This document shows positions 19,227-29,122 of a stretch of DNA of 64,000 bases, one piece after another. Made by a program: the position numbers and the translations under genes. This stretch comes from Paulinella micropora (lineage: Eukaryota; Cercozoa; Imbricatea; Euglyphida; Paulinellidae), in NCBI GenBank assembly GCA_019918135.1, contig WBZZ01001190.1:171001-235000 (forward strand), written 5' to 3'. The notes beneath the pieces are model-generated. The model was not told the DNA's origin. It saw nothing but the letters and a program-made list of their open reading frames with translations, and ran no database searches. The first letter of the stretch is position 1. Every line of letters starts with the position of its first letter.

Positions 19227-20643
19227 TTAAACTAATCCGCGGCGGGCTTTCTTGCAGTTTGTGCACTCTAGGCACTTGTGTGGCGTGGGCTTTGTAGTTC
19301 TAGAACTAGACAAGGCACGGTACAGTTTGTCCCGGAGGGGTTTGTTCTTACTCTCGGAGGTAGCTTCGCGGGCGACTTTCTGCAGCTGAGCGGCGAGGGC
19401 ACTCTCGTTGTACCTAGAGGCACTCCCCCCCGCCCGCGCAGCAATGAGCGACTCCAGGGAACGCAAAATCAGGCGCCGATCGGCTGAGTTGTGTCCTCTT
19501 TGACTCCAAGTACACTCGTAAATGAAATTCTGCACGCCCCACAGGACCGGCCGAGCGCCTGTAGGCAGGCCGGAGAAATCGCCTTTGAGCCTGTCAAACT
19601 TCATTTGCAGAGTAGCGTTGCACTGAACCTTCCCCTCGCCCAGAGTCTCCTCCTCGTCCAGAGTCGCCTTTTTCTTGAGCTTAACAAAGGTTCGGATGAA
19701 ACAACCAAATTTTTCGCACAGATTTTCTTGTTTTGTATGAGTTGGTTTGTTTTGTAGCCAATCGTCAATCGTTTGCTGCGACGCCGCGCCCAGCAAACCA
19801 TGCAGGACATGGATGTCCGCCAGCCGGAGGCAGCTCGTGCGTGCGTTGTATAGCTCCAGCAGGCACAGGAATTCGTTTTTTGTCAGGCACTCCCAGAATT
19901 GGACTTCTTGGCACTCACTGGTATTTATTGGCCAGAAGCGCTCTAAAGCCTGCTCTAGTGTCTGTCCTCTAGTTATGGCGTCGCCAACAATTTCCAGTTG
20001 GGCCGCGCCGTGATCGCTCAGCATGCTACGGAGCTGGGGCTCCGTAGTAGTACTTCTTCTGAGAGCAACTACAAAGTCAGCATGATCGGGAAGAGAGGAG
20101 GAAGCTTGGTCCTTGAGCGCTTCGGCCAGCGGCGCCAGTGCGTGGGTGCGGCTTTCCGTATCTGCCCAGATGCTGGGAGAAAAGTATCTGCTGCTGTTGG
20201 CCAGCAGCGCCAGGTGAGCCGAACCTGGAGCAGCTCCTGGCCTGCCGATCCCTCTTCTTTCCGCAAGCGGTACACCGCGATGTGCGAGACATCCGAGGGA
20301 GTAAACTCTTGGTGCTGCTTGGAGCCCAAGATCAAGCGCGCGAAGCGCTGCATGAGCAAAAAGAGCTCCCTCCACGCGCGGGGGGCCACCTCGGGTCAGT
20401 CAAGTACTCCGCCAGCGTACCGTCATCCTCTGGCTGAGCTTGGCAGGCCAGCCCCCACCACTGGTTCTGCTTCTGGAGCACGCGATCGCACAGCCCAAGG
20501 ACGCCCGTTAACAACCGCCTCCTGTTTCCTTCCACGATCTTCGTCGCAGCCGATTCTTTTATTTCGCTGACAAAGCTTTCTCGAGCGCCGGGGGGGATCA
20601 GTGTCAAGCAGCACGGTTCGCCTCCTACCTGGTTATCATACAT
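19227..20643 (-). CDS. Unknown protein, Cys-rich C terminus, two frameshifts
   Basis: ATG 20643 begins a frame that is good to about 20380. Coding then moves to a second frame (about 20380-20225) and a third frame down to TAA 19227-19229. The joined product is about 470 aa, helical, with a C-terminal CLECTNCKKAR motif (C-x2-C-x2-C) that may bind metal. It lies 10 nt downstream of the next minus-strand gene and 12 nt upstream of the F-box/LRR start, so the three genes form a tight co-directional block. No family was recognised. Confidence 0.5.
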
Positions 20644-20653
20644 AATAATATTA

Positions 20654-21998
20654 TTAAATATCCTTGCTCCACTTCTTGGCGTACAGGCAAGCATCCTTGT
20701 CATAGTCGGGCAAGAGTGCAAACGTCACCATCGACGTGCGTCGTCGTCTGCCGTCTTCAGCCCGCGGATCCTGCTGCTGCAAAACCCAGAACGCTAGCTT
20801 CTGCGGGGACAGAAACTCTGCTTCCGCTTCCACCACCCCACGTGCGCCCGCCAATTTCTGGATTTGGAGGGGCAACTCTGCCCTCGTGTCGGGCTCTGTA
20901 ACCCACCAAGGGACTTGGTGAGACTGCGCCGCCTGCTGTAGCTCGTAAATGAGCCGAAGGATAGACGGCGCAGCGCCGCCTTGGCCGCACTCGGCACACT
21001 CTCGAGTAGCTCGTACAACAACGCCAAGTACCGCTCAGCCGCCACGGTCAGAGCTGGCTGTTCTTTGGCCAAGATGCTCCGTCAGCACGCCCGGAAAAGT
21101 GATACCCCAACATGCTCAGGAAGGTCTCGTACTGCTGTCGGGCTTGGAAGCGCAGGTTGGCAACCAGGGCAATGGCGCTGCCCAGCGAGCCACCGCCTGG
21201 CCCCCACTTGGATTGCAACACCTGGACCCCCGTCGCAAATGCGGGCGGGGCCAGGACGCCCTTGGCATTCGCGAGCAGAGACACAAACATGCCCAGACCC
21301 AACTCTCGACTGCTGGGCGACTCCGAAGAAGAAGTTTCACTCTGCCGGAGACGCAGCAGCAACTCCAGCGACCGGATGCTCAGCTTGCTGGCGGGTGCAT
21401 TCTTGGTGTATTCGTAGAGGTCCGCATCGCCAAACAGAACCCGCTGCTTGGCGGGCTCTCCTTGCTCGTACACCAGGAAATCTGCCGGCCAGGGATCGAC
21501 CAGAACCGCATCGCTCTCCGGCTGAGTCGTGAGTTGGTTGACGAAGAAGCCCGCATAGGTCTCGAGTAGCTCGTAAGTAGCTAGCCAAGCCTGCTTCAAA
21601 TTATTAACCCTTGCTATTATCGGGCTTTCTTTGGTGTCAGTGACCTGTCTGTTCAACCAGGCACGCAGGTCGCCTGCTGCGTAATCCGCCTCCTCACGAA
21701 ACAAGTAGATGGCGCTGCCTGGCTCGGCCTGGTCCATCTCCTTCTTGACTTCCTTGGCTTTGTTGGCTTTTTCTTGCAGGCCGCGTATGTCTGCGAGGAG
21801 CTTTTCTTGCTGGTCTTTCTGGGATGCTAGCTTTTGTACCGCTTCTTGCTCCTTTGAGCGCAGCGCTTCCAAGAAGTCATCCAACTCTTCGGGCGAGATC
21901 ACTTGGTACTGCGGGTCACGGTAGGCGCAGATATTTGGGGTCTTCATTGCTCGGGCCCACTCTAAGCGCGCCTTTGCGCGGTCCTCACTATCGTACAC
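20654..21998 (-). CDS. Unknown coiled-coil protein, two frameshifts
   Basis: The longest piece (21998-21048) has a coiled coil around residues 40-95 (EALRSKEQEAVQKLASQKD) and a helical remainder. It stops at a TGA, but a second frame carries on naturally (AAERYLALLYELLE) and a third finishes to TAA 20654-20656. Shifts lie near 21060 and 20965. No ATG is in frame near 21998. An ATG at 22066 in a different frame begins a hydrophobic signal-like stretch (GLALVLAGAL) that would join through another shift, so the true start is uncertain. No family was recognised. Confidence 0.5.
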
Positions 21999-22076
21999 AA
22001 AAAAGCCAAAGCGGTGGACTAGTCTAGCGCTCCCGCTAGCACTAGCGCCAGCCCATGCCCTTGCATTCTAGCGGAC

Positions 22077-22166
22077 ATGATCTCCATCAACCTCGTGACC
22101 AGGCCGCTGAGCAACGTCGGCCTTCTCTGTGCGTCCGTAGCCTTGTTCCTCTTCTGCATCTTTTAA
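22077..22166 (+). CDS. Possible 29-aa single-TM micropeptide
   Basis: The ORF from ATG 22077 to TAA 22164-22166 encodes a short polar N terminus and one hydrophobic helix (GLLCASVALFLFCIF). It lies in the gap between divergent genes. Only length and hydrophobicity support it, and it could be chance. Confidence 0.25.
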   Translation: MISINLVTRPLSNVGLLCASVALFLFCIF

Positions 22167-22184
22167 GGTAGAAACTCGGGAACC

Positions 22185-22263
22185 CCCCCCCCCCTCCCCC
22201 CCTTCCAACAAATGGGGCAGGGGAGGGGGGGGGGAGGGAGGGGAGGGGGGCGCCCCCCCCCCT
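22185..22263. repeat. Intergenic C-run and G-run/C-run tract
   Basis: It runs as C-rich, then GGGGAGGG-type G runs, then CGCCCCCCCCC and a CT-rich tail, leading to the TATA box and start of the claudin-like gene. It has the same architecture as the other intergenic tracts. Confidence 0.65.
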
Positions 22264-22339
22264 CTCCCTGCCTTCTTTTCTCTTTTTCTCTCTTTTGTTC
22301 TTCCTCGGAATCCGATAAAGTGTAATCTCTCTGGGACGA

Positions 22340-22346
22340 TATATAA
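22340..22346 (+). promoter_or_regulatory. TATA box (TATATAA) of the claudin-like gene
   Basis: It lies 41 nt before ATG 22381, a normal distance for a TATA box about 30 nt upstream of a short-leader transcript. Confidence 0.55.
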
Positions 22347-22380
22347 TCGTGAATCCCCCCTGGGCTGGCTAGCTAACTAC

Positions 22381-23198
22381 ATGGACACAAACGCCTGCTT
22401 GGAGCGCGTGGCGTCCAGAAAGAGGACTCTGCAGTGCGGGGTCGCTTTGGGCGTCACGATCTGTTTCATTGTCGCGATCTGCAGTAAGTAGCTCTTAGCA
22501 TATCAAGTCTTTTTTTTTTCTTTGGCTCTGCACGTTTCTTCGCGCACACACATGTGTGCTTTTTTTTTTTGCTACCGGCAGCCACTTGGCAATGGATCGA
22601 TTTGGAGATGACGTCTGATTGCAATGTAAGTACTCCAAAACCTTTAATGTAGCGTTGCCAACGTCTTTTGCGTGGGGGTATGCTGGTGGTGGTGGTGGTG
22701 GTGGTGCAGTTGTGGATCGACTATGGTCTCTGGAAATTCTGCGTGTATTACCTGTGCGATGTTGCCGGAAGCTCTTTCGGGGGCTGCCTCAAATATGCCG
22801 ACGACAACAACAACACCGACGACTCGAGCTCGGGGGCGGCCTTTGTGCCTGCTGCTACCGGCAGCCTGCAGGCCGTGCGCGCGTTTGTTATTCTGGGCCT
22901 CATTGGGGGGGTGGTCGCCGTGCCAGTGTGTTACAAGGTGCAGAGCAGGCGAGTTCAAGCGCTTGTCTTTGCAGCACCGTGCCTTTGTGGCATCATTGCC
23001 ATGTCCGTCTTCCTGGCCCGCGTGCACATCGATGCCTTCGGCTCTCTCTACAGCGGCCACGGTACGGGTTTTGCCTTTGCTATCGTTGGCTGGATGCTGG
23101 CCCTCGTCGGAGCCATCCTGTCGCGCCTGGGGCAGGGAGCGCAGCAGCCCGCGACCGCCTCGGTCAACGCAGACAGGCAGGCTCCTGTCGCGGTTTAA
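22381..23198 (+). CDS. Claudin/PMP22-like four-TM protein with two introns
   Basis: The exons are 22381-22483, 22582-22625 and 22710-23198. The introns, 22484-22581 (98 nt) and 22626-22709 (84 nt), both begin GTAAGT and end CAG. Splicing removes the early stops and gives 211 aa with four TM helices. Helix 1 is in exon 1 (CGVALGVTICFIVAIC). The first extracellular loop has the claudin/PMP22 signature W...GLWxxC...C (DYGLWKFC, then CD, GGC). It has an Asn/Asp-rich insert and helices near 22870-22930, 22960-23020 and 23080-23130. Claudin-type proteins shape cell contacts or membranes; the role here is unknown. Intron 2 has a GGT repeat instead of a pyrimidine tract before its acceptor. No single ORF spans it, so a simple ORF search misses exons 1 and 2. 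Confidence 0.75.
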
Positions 23199-23385
23199 TG
23201 TACTTTTGAAGCAAATGAACACACAAAGGTTTTTTATTTCATTAAATTACAATTGAAATCCAAATACCCTGCCTGCCCCTCCCTCCCTCCCTCCTCTTTC
23301 TCTCCCCCCCCCCCCCCTCTCCGCCCGCCGAGCGCTGCCGCTGCCGCTCGGCGGGGTTGCTTTCCCTTCTAAGCAAAACAAAGTC

Positions 23386-24432
23386 ATGATTAGTGAAAGT
23401 GCCCGCCACCACGCCATGGGCGTGATGGTCCTGTACGTGCGGCACCTGCTGGTGACCAAGAACGTCAAGTGGGTGAGCCAAGACGACGAGGCTCTGGCGG
23501 ACGAGGTGTTTAGCTCGGCAGTGCCGTGGGTCGACGTGCTGAGCAGCCTGGAGCTGCGGCAGGCGCGCGCGATCCTGTATTCACAGGCGCGGGCGAGCCG
23601 CGCGGGGGGTGCTTGCCTAGGGGTGCTGGCCTGTTCGCCGATGCCGCGCGCCATGCTCACGGCGCTGCTGGTGGCCGGCCACTACGCGCACGAACACGGC
23701 CTGTGCATCCGAGTGCTGCACGAATTTTCCCCCGCCACGACGAAGACGACGGCGCCGCCGCCGCCGCCGCCTGCTCGAGAGGACGCGCTGCGCACGGTGG
23801 AAATCACGCTCGCACAGCTGGCCGGCCGCTACCGCGATACCGCGCACGAGTACTTGTTCCTGCTACGCAACTGCCGCCACCTGCTGTCGCTGGCTCCTGC
23901 GAATCAGCCGCCGCCGCCGCCTCCTCCTCCTCCCACTGCCGCCCGCGCCGGCGCGCCGGGCTGGCTGTGCATCTTCACGCACAGGAGCTACATCATGAAC
24001 TACGTCTCTGGTGGCGTCTGGGCGCCCAACCTCTCGGTCTGGTGCCAACACGCGCGAAGAACAAGAAGCACAGGCGCGCGACCGTCCCCCGAGGCTGATC
24101 TGCGCTTGTGCCCACCCGTCAGGGTCGCTGAGGGGCTGGCACAGATCCCCACAACCGAGCACCTGGAGGCCAAGAGACTTTGCAAGGAATGGGTCCAGCA
24201 GCTAATATACTGGCGAGGTGTGCCTACCCGCACGTACGCTCGGGCCCTGTTGCAGCCCGCTGCCGCGGGCTGGAAGGGAAGCAGGAGGGGGGGGGGGGGG
24301 CGGGGGGGTCGGGGGGCAGCATGCCCCCCCCCGGCACGAACCCTCTCCCCTCCCTCCCTTCGCTCTCCTCTCCTTAATACACAATCCGCGCGGAGTAAGG
24401 GCCGGGAGGAGGAGGAGGCAGGCGTGAAATGA
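23386..24432 (+). CDS. Unknown protein with proline runs
   Basis: The ATG at 23386 follows a long CT-rich tract. The first 290 residues are protein-like, with two poly-Pro runs (about nucleotides 23752-23770 and 23910-23930). The last 60 codons are encoded by the dispersed hairpin element (24253-24336) and low-complexity sequence. The stop TGA overlaps the ATG of the next gene (ATGA at 24429). The true C terminus may be earlier if a frameshift occurred near 24050. No family was recognised. Confidence 0.5.
   Translation: MISESARHHAMGVMVLYVRHLLVTKNVKWVSQDDEALADEVFSSAVPWVDVLSSLELRQARAILYSQARASRAGGACLGVLACSPMPRAMLTALLVAGHYAHEHGLCIRVLHEFSPATTKTTAPPPPPPAREDALRTVEITLAQLAGRYRDTAHEYLFLLRNCRHLLSLAPANQPPPPPPPPPTAARAGAPGWLCIFTHRSYIMNYVSGGVWAPNLSVWCQHARRTRSTGARPSPEADLRLCPPVRVAEGLAQIPTTEHLEAKRLCKEWVQQLIYWRGVPTRTYARALLQPAAAGWKGSRRGGGGRGGRGAACPPPARTLSPPSLRSPLLNTQSARSKGREEEEAGVK
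24253..24336. repeat. Dispersed hairpin element, copy 1
   Basis: It starts CAGCCCGCTGCCGCGGGCTG (a small hairpin), continues through AGCAGGAGGGG and a long G run, and ends GGCAGCATGCCCCCC. It is the same family as copies at 38338, 38915 and 45615. Confidence 0.75.
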
Positions 24433-25512
24433 GTACGGTGCAAATAATGCTTACCAGCTACCAGCTGCGCAAAGATGGCAGCGTGGAACCTGTCAACGAG
24501 AATTATGAATTGAAAGCCCCAAATGGCTCGAAGAACGTAACTATCGCAAATGTAAAGAAGGAGCTGAAGGTGCATGATAGCGTTTGTCTGCGTCAATCAG
24601 ACACAAAGGCTACGTGGTGCAAGCACCGCGGGGACAAGGTCATCCCAAGCTGGTGGTGGAGTGATACAACAACAGACGGACCGCAGAGTGTTCCGCTTGA
24701 ACTGCGGAGCTACACCTTTGAAAAAAAGTTGTTTGGCACAGTTGGCGAAGGGCAGGTCGAAGTTACGATTGCCAAGAACAAATACTTTTCCCACACAAAA
24801 CCGGAAGCGGTCAAGGAGCAATTGCAGCCGTCTTTGAATTTTCTGCCGGTCGTGTCAGGAGCGAAAAGCACCTCCTCCTTGGCCAGCCCACGGGAGAAGC
24901 AGATGTTTCAAGCAGGCTTGCTTTTCCATAACTCGCCGGTCCTGGTCCCAAGCATGTTTTACGAGCCATTTCACATTTGGCAAGCACCGAGCTACTGGGC
25001 AGCGCTGTCGGAAGCGCTGCAGTACATAGTCGTCAACCGGAAAGGCACCCCTGCCTGCGGCAACAACACACTGAAAGAGCTGGTCCAATTGGACGAGGAG
25101 TTGAGCCGCGCATTGCAAAGGCGAGCACGCATCTTTCGGGCGCTGCCACGCACCCGTGCTACTCTCTCTGCCGTCGTCCCGTTGCCGGACAGCGCCAATG
25201 TGTTGGGACACTTCCTGCGCCAGTGGCTGCAACGCGGAGAAAACCCGCTTCCCGCAACCTGGAAACAAGTTATGCTTGCGTACCCCCGCCAAAGGGACTG
25301 GCAGGAATGGTGCAGGGCGCTGGGGCCGGCAGGCCGTGCGCTGTGTCATGGCGCTCCTCCGCGAATACGGTATCTCGGCGGAGGTCTTGAATATCAACGA
25401 GCAGCTCAATGCTTGGCTGTCACAGGTGAACAAGAGCCTGGAGAGGCGTACAGAACGGGGTGAGCTCTGCCAATATTGCCAGACTGATTTGCAGCCGTCA
25501 GAACTTTTATAA
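24429..25512 (+). CDS. Paralogous protein family member A (CxYC tail), one frameshift
   Basis: Start ATG 24429; about 360 aa after correction. It is closely related along its whole length to the protein at 35349-36570. Shared blocks include VCLRQSDT, TWCxHRG, VIPxWW, VPLELRSYT, YFS, SYWxALSEALQY and REYGISAEVL. Compared with that paralog, this copy has one extra G at about 25328, which explains the shift from the long ORF to the frame ending at TAA 25510-25512. Both end with a CQYC motif. No outside family was recognised; conserved Cys and His residues suggest metal binding. Confidence 0.65.
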
Positions 25513-25643
25513 AATATATATATATATATATTACTACTAAATTTTTCCTTTCCTTTCTTTTTTCTTTTCCCTCACCTAGTGAAACAAGAAGAAAATTAAA
25601 ATGATCATCATTTTTACCGCCCATTCCCCCCTCCCCCCTCCCT

Positions 25644-26159
25644 TCAATATTGTCTTGCGAGCCAAAATGTCTCCGTCACGAGATCTCGGCCTGTTTTTTT
25701 TTTCAACCTTTCCGCCTGTTGTTTCAGTTCGGAAGGCACATGTTCTAAAGCCTCATGCAGCTCTTGCTCTGCACTTTTGTATGCCTTGTACGAGGGTGTG
25801 GTGATGCCTTGTTGAATCAGATCGTTCAGAGCTTCGCCTAATTTCATCAGCTTTCCGCTATCCGTAGTAGTAGTGGTGTTACCCATAGTGTCATGTGGGT
25901 GCGGGCTGGTGGGGCGCCATGTGGCATTCTGCTGCTGCCGCTCGGCATGTAGCGCGCCTTGCACAAAGAAGTACAGGCAGGCATTGCGGCCTCCTTCCGA
26001 CCTCGTCGCCCAATTCTTCAGCAGTTTGTCGCCCAACTCTTTGTCTTCCATCTCAGCAATGTCAGTCTGCGTGAGACGTATGCCAAAGTGTCCTCGGTGT
26101 TTTGTGTGTTCTGTCCAAAAAACTTTGGCGATCCGGCCGACGTCTTCTGGGTTGGCCAT
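25644..26159 (-). CDS. Unknown protein, about 171 aa
   Basis: The ATG at 26159 is preferred over 26186 because it follows the C-rich tract and begins a compact domain (PEDVGRIAKVFW...). The middle has a Thr run (about nucleotides 25870-25885). The C-terminal half is helical with heptad-like spacing (LGEALNDLIQQ, LHEALEHV). No family was recognised. Confidence 0.5.
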   Translation of the reverse strand: MANPEDVGRIAKVFWTEHTKHRGHFGIRLTQTDIAEMEDKELGDKLLKNWATRSEGGRNACLYFFVQGALHAERQQQNATWRPTSPHPHDTMGNTTTTTDSGKLMKLGEALNDLIQQGITTPSYKAYKSAEQELHEALEHVPSELKQQAERLKKKTGRDLVTETFWLARQY

Positions 26160-26225
26160 TCCTATCCAGTGCGGTGAACCCCCCAAAAATCTTCCTCTTT
26201 AACCAAAGAACACCCAGGGTTGGGC

Positions 26226-26302
26226 CGGGGGGGGGGATGCACGCCGCCCCTCTCCTCCCTCTTCCCTCTCCCCCCTTCTTCCCTCCCCCCCCCCCCTTTG
26301 CC
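26226..26302. repeat. Intergenic G-run/C-run tract before the primase gene
   Basis: It runs G9, ATGCACGCC, then CT-rich and C runs, in the gap between divergent genes. It is followed by CT repeats and an A-rich AAAAGAAATAAAAG at 26342-26355, 30 nt before the primase ATG. Confidence 0.6.
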
Positions 26303-26385
26303 TTTTCTCTCTCACTCACTCTCTCTCTCTCCTTGCTCTTTAGAAAAGAAATAAAAGCAGAAAGTCAACCCTCCCCTCCCCCCCA

Positions 26386-28212
26386 ATGCCCACCCAGCAA
26401 GCGGATTCCTTGCTCCAAGCCCGACGGTGGGCTCAAGAGATCCGCGACGTGCTAAAATCGGCTTCTACTCGCGTGACCGAGCAAAAGATCAAAAAACCAA
26501 ACTTTACACTCATGAGTGGGGGCAGGCTGCACCTGACCCCCTCCGAGGAAAGGCGCGTGGCCGGCCTGCTGCGCAAATTGGCACAGAGCCCACACACCGC
26601 GCAACTCAACCGGTTCGCCCTGGTACAGGTCATTCAAGACCCATCTGCCCTCATCGTGGACCTGGACGGCAAGGAGAGTCCGCAGCTGACGCCCGAGCGC
26701 TTCTTGGACTTTCTACGCTGCTTCCTCGTCGTGCTATCGCGACGCATCATTGTCCGCCTAGTCGCGGAGGGCGCGCGAAGCCTCGACCAGGCCTGGGCCG
26801 CCTGCGCCGCACACATCCTGCAAAGCCACGGCCAAGTGAAAAAGGGGCAGAATCAGATCTACAACAAACTGTCTTACCACCTGGTCTTCCCACGCCTAGC
26901 CCTAGGGTGGGCCGATGCGGGGCTCCTCGTGTGCCACACGGTCGAGGACCTTTTGTGCCTATTTCCGGCCTTCGCGGACCTCAACCTCTCCACCATCGTC
27001 GACCTTACCATCTACAAAAAGGGAGGAGGCATGTGTCGCTACCCGTTCTGCGATAAGGCCGAACGCAGGCCGTGCGAAGCCTGCTTGCAGGCACCCCCAC
27101 CCGAAGGCGGGCTCTGCCTCTACGGCCCTTCTTGCCACAAGCCAGCCTACGCCAAGCGACCGCTCATGCCCTTTGGACGCTACGACCTCCGCAGCCCCAG
27201 CTCCAGCTCCAGCTCCTCGTCCTCTTCTTCTACTTCCCACACACCTGACCTCCAAGACCCTTCGCAAGAGCTTCTCGCCACCAGCCTCAGCTTCTCCCCC
27301 GCCCGGCATATGACCGACCTCGAGCTGGACGAGTTCGTCGCGCTGTGCAGCGTCGGCGAGACCGAAGCCACGCGGGCGGGTCCTGCCTGGCGCCAGCCGG
27401 ACGCCGAGGCGCTTTTCGGCGCGCGGCGCAAAAAGCCCGCGCCGCGCAACCGGGCTGCCACCGCCGCCGCCTCTTCTTCATCCTCTTCTTCTTCCTCCTC
27501 CTCCTCCTCCTCCTCCTCCTCACCGGAGTCGCCGTCGCCGTCGTCGTCTTCGTCTTCGTCTTCGTCGTCGTCGTCGGGTGCGCAACCCAGCCCGTGCCCC
27601 GTTGCCCAGCTGCCTTGGGGCTCCGAACTCACGGGGCAGATCAGTCTGGCGCCCCTGTCGGCGCCAGAGGAGGGCGCAGGCTTGCCCGTCCACGTCACCA
27701 TCGGCGCACACGGCTCTTACACCCGGGCGCAGATGAGGGGCCTCCTACTAGCACATGCGGCGCCTTACCTGGGGGAAAGCGCCCGATTCGAAAACATCAC
27801 TTGGGACCCCCAGGGCTGTATCCAAGCCTACACTACCAAAAACACCGCCATCTGCCCGTTCCAGAACGCCCGGGAACGAACGGCCCGCTGCCACTCCAGC
27901 AACCGCCTACTCGTCAAACTGTGCCTGACAGAGCTGATCCTCATCTGCTTCAATGGCAAATGCACTCGCCACGTCTCCAAGGCTCGCCTCCTGCTGCCCG
28001 AAGCTACACGCTACAAGCTCCTGCTCGCGCAGCCCCGCTCCGTCTCCCTGCCCTTGCCCTCGCCTTTGCCCTCGCCTTTGCCCCAAGACTCGACCGCCGT
28101 TCCAACGGGCTCTCCGTACGAAGAAGAGGAAATACCTTCGGGCAAAAAAGGAAAAGAACAGAAAGTCGAGAACAAGCACGATGACCAAGGTCCTTCCCCG
28201 CCAAAAGAATAA
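26386..28212 (+). CDS. PrimPol/herpesvirus UL52-like DNA primase
   Basis: The product is 608 aa with an intact frame. The archaeo-eukaryotic primase motifs are in order: motif I IVDLDG (acidic D92, D94), motif II with H165 (SYHLVF), motif III with D206 (VDLTIY) followed by R218 and K224. The C terminus has the zinc finger of this family, C490-x12-H503-x17-C521-x4-C526, with the typical R-x-H-x2-N around the histidine. The two halves are joined by a long Ser-rich linker (nucleotides 27195-27235 and 27470-27580). A second Cys cluster at residues 222-250 may add a metal site. The expected role is to make primers in a helicase-primase complex; the origin-binding helicase follows 1.4 kb downstream on the same strand. 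Confidence 0.8.
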   Translation: MPTQQADSLLQARRWAQEIRDVLKSASTRVTEQKIKKPNFTLMSGGRLHLTPSEERRVAGLLRKLAQSPHTAQLNRFALVQVIQDPSALIVDLDGKESPQLTPERFLDFLRCFLVVLSRRIIVRLVAEGARSLDQAWAACAAHILQSHGQVKKGQNQIYNKLSYHLVFPRLALGWADAGLLVCHTVEDLLCLFPAFADLNLSTIVDLTIYKKGGGMCRYPFCDKAERRPCEACLQAPPPEGGLCLYGPSCHKPAYAKRPLMPFGRYDLRSPSSSSSSSSSSSTSHTPDLQDPSQELLATSLSFSPARHMTDLELDEFVALCSVGETEATRAGPAWRQPDAEALFGARRKKPAPRNRAATAAASSSSSSSSSSSSSSSSSPESPSPSSSSSSSSSSSSGAQPSPCPVAQLPWGSELTGQISLAPLSAPEEGAGLPVHVTIGAHGSYTRAQMRGLLLAHAAPYLGESARFENITWDPQGCIQAYTTKNTAICPFQNARERTARCHSSNRLLVKLCLTELILICFNGKCTRHVSKARLLLPEATRYKLLLAQPRSVSLPLPSPLPSPLPQDSTAVPTGSPYEEEEIPSGKKGKEQKVENKHDDQGPSPPKE

Positions 28213-28220
28213 TCCAAGTC

Positions 28221-28910
28221 ATGTTCCCTTTTTATCCGAGGGCTAGTATTGCTTGCTTGCCTTTTGTGTCTGCAGATGATGATGTCGATGATGATGTTGA
28301 TGATGCACTGGAGCCTTGCTCGCCAGTGCGCGAGCGGCCCCCGCGTGCAATCCGCCCTCCCTCCTCTGGGAGCCCTCCGCGACGTGGCGCTCTCGCATGC
28401 GTGCGAGAGCGCCACGTCGCGGAAATACAACAGCTGGTCACCCAGCGACACGCTGAGCTAAAGGGGCTTCTCGAAAAGGCAGGTTGGCCCTTGCTGTGTT
28501 ACAGCCACCTGCGCCATGTCAAAACAGAGTGGGCAACTCAACAATCTGTCGAGGGCAGCACGGATTATACCCGTACCGACATTTTCGAAGTTCCTTGCCC
28601 CAGCTGCCCTCAACACCAAAACCGGCGCCTTGTTCGGAGAGACCAGCAAGCTTGGTGGTTGTATCGGTGTGAAGCCTGTCAAGCAAGCAAAGGAGACAAT
28701 GCGTCGTCACAGCCAAAGGAGGAGTTTCTGTTTGCACCCGCAGAGCACCTAGTTGATGCAAGCTGTACACAAGAGGGAAAGAGGAGCTACAAGAACAAAC
28801 CAAGCAAACCCTGCCAGACCGACGATGATGACGACGACGACGAAGACGCTCAGGAACCACAAGACAAGAATGCAGACAGGTCCTCCTTTTGCAGAAGCTC
28901 CAAAATGTGA
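28221..28910 (+). CDS. Zinc-ribbon-like acidic protein
   Basis: It begins 8 nt after the primase stop, on the same strand. The central region has CPSC...CEAC (about nucleotides 28590-28680), a four-Cys zinc-ribbon pattern with a Trp pair. The ends are Asp-rich (28275-28310 and 28820-28850). A perfect 46-bp palindrome lies in its first third. The first 20 codons precede a strong splice-acceptor-like sequence (TTTTGTGTCTGCAG at about 28275), so the gene may instead be entered by splicing. It may be a replication accessory factor from context only. Confidence 0.55.
   Translation: MFPFYPRASIACLPFVSADDDVDDDVDDALEPCSPVRERPPRAIRPPSSGSPPRRGALACVRERHVAEIQQLVTQRHAELKGLLEKAGWPLLCYSHLRHVKTEWATQQSVEGSTDYTRTDIFEVPCPSCPQHQNRRLVRRDQQAWWLYRCEACQASKGDNASSQPKEEFLFAPAEHLVDASCTQEGKRSYKNKPSKPCQTDDDDDDDEDAQEPQDKNADRSSFCRSSKM
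28377..28422. repeat. Perfect 46-bp palindrome, 21-nt arms, 4-nt loop
   Basis: 28377-28397 is the exact reverse complement of 28402-28422, with loop TGCG. It lies between the primase motifs and the origin-binding helicase gene, inside the zinc-ribbon ORF, where it encodes RRGALACVRERH. The arms contain GTGCGAGAGCG. Its size recalls the palindromic herpes simplex oriS, but it lacks the AT-rich centre of that origin. Confidence 0.85.
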
Positions 28911-29122
28911 CGTGTGGATTGCGGAGATAGATACCAGAGAGGGGGGAGAGGGGGGGAAGGGGAGCAAGAACGCAATGTGTTTTATTAGGATTTTGCGTCG
29001 TGCCCCCCCCCCCTCCTCCTTCCTTTGTTCTCCTTTCTCTCCTGGCAAGCAATCTTTATGTTTTTGAACGCGATGTGTTTGCGTGCCCCCCCTCCCCCGC
29101 CACCACCAATACTATCCTCTCC

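Noticed and set aside
27180-28188. Glu/Asp-rich minus-strand ORFs opposite the primase
   Set aside because: They are the antisense of the Ser-rich linker; the primase motifs fix the coding strand.
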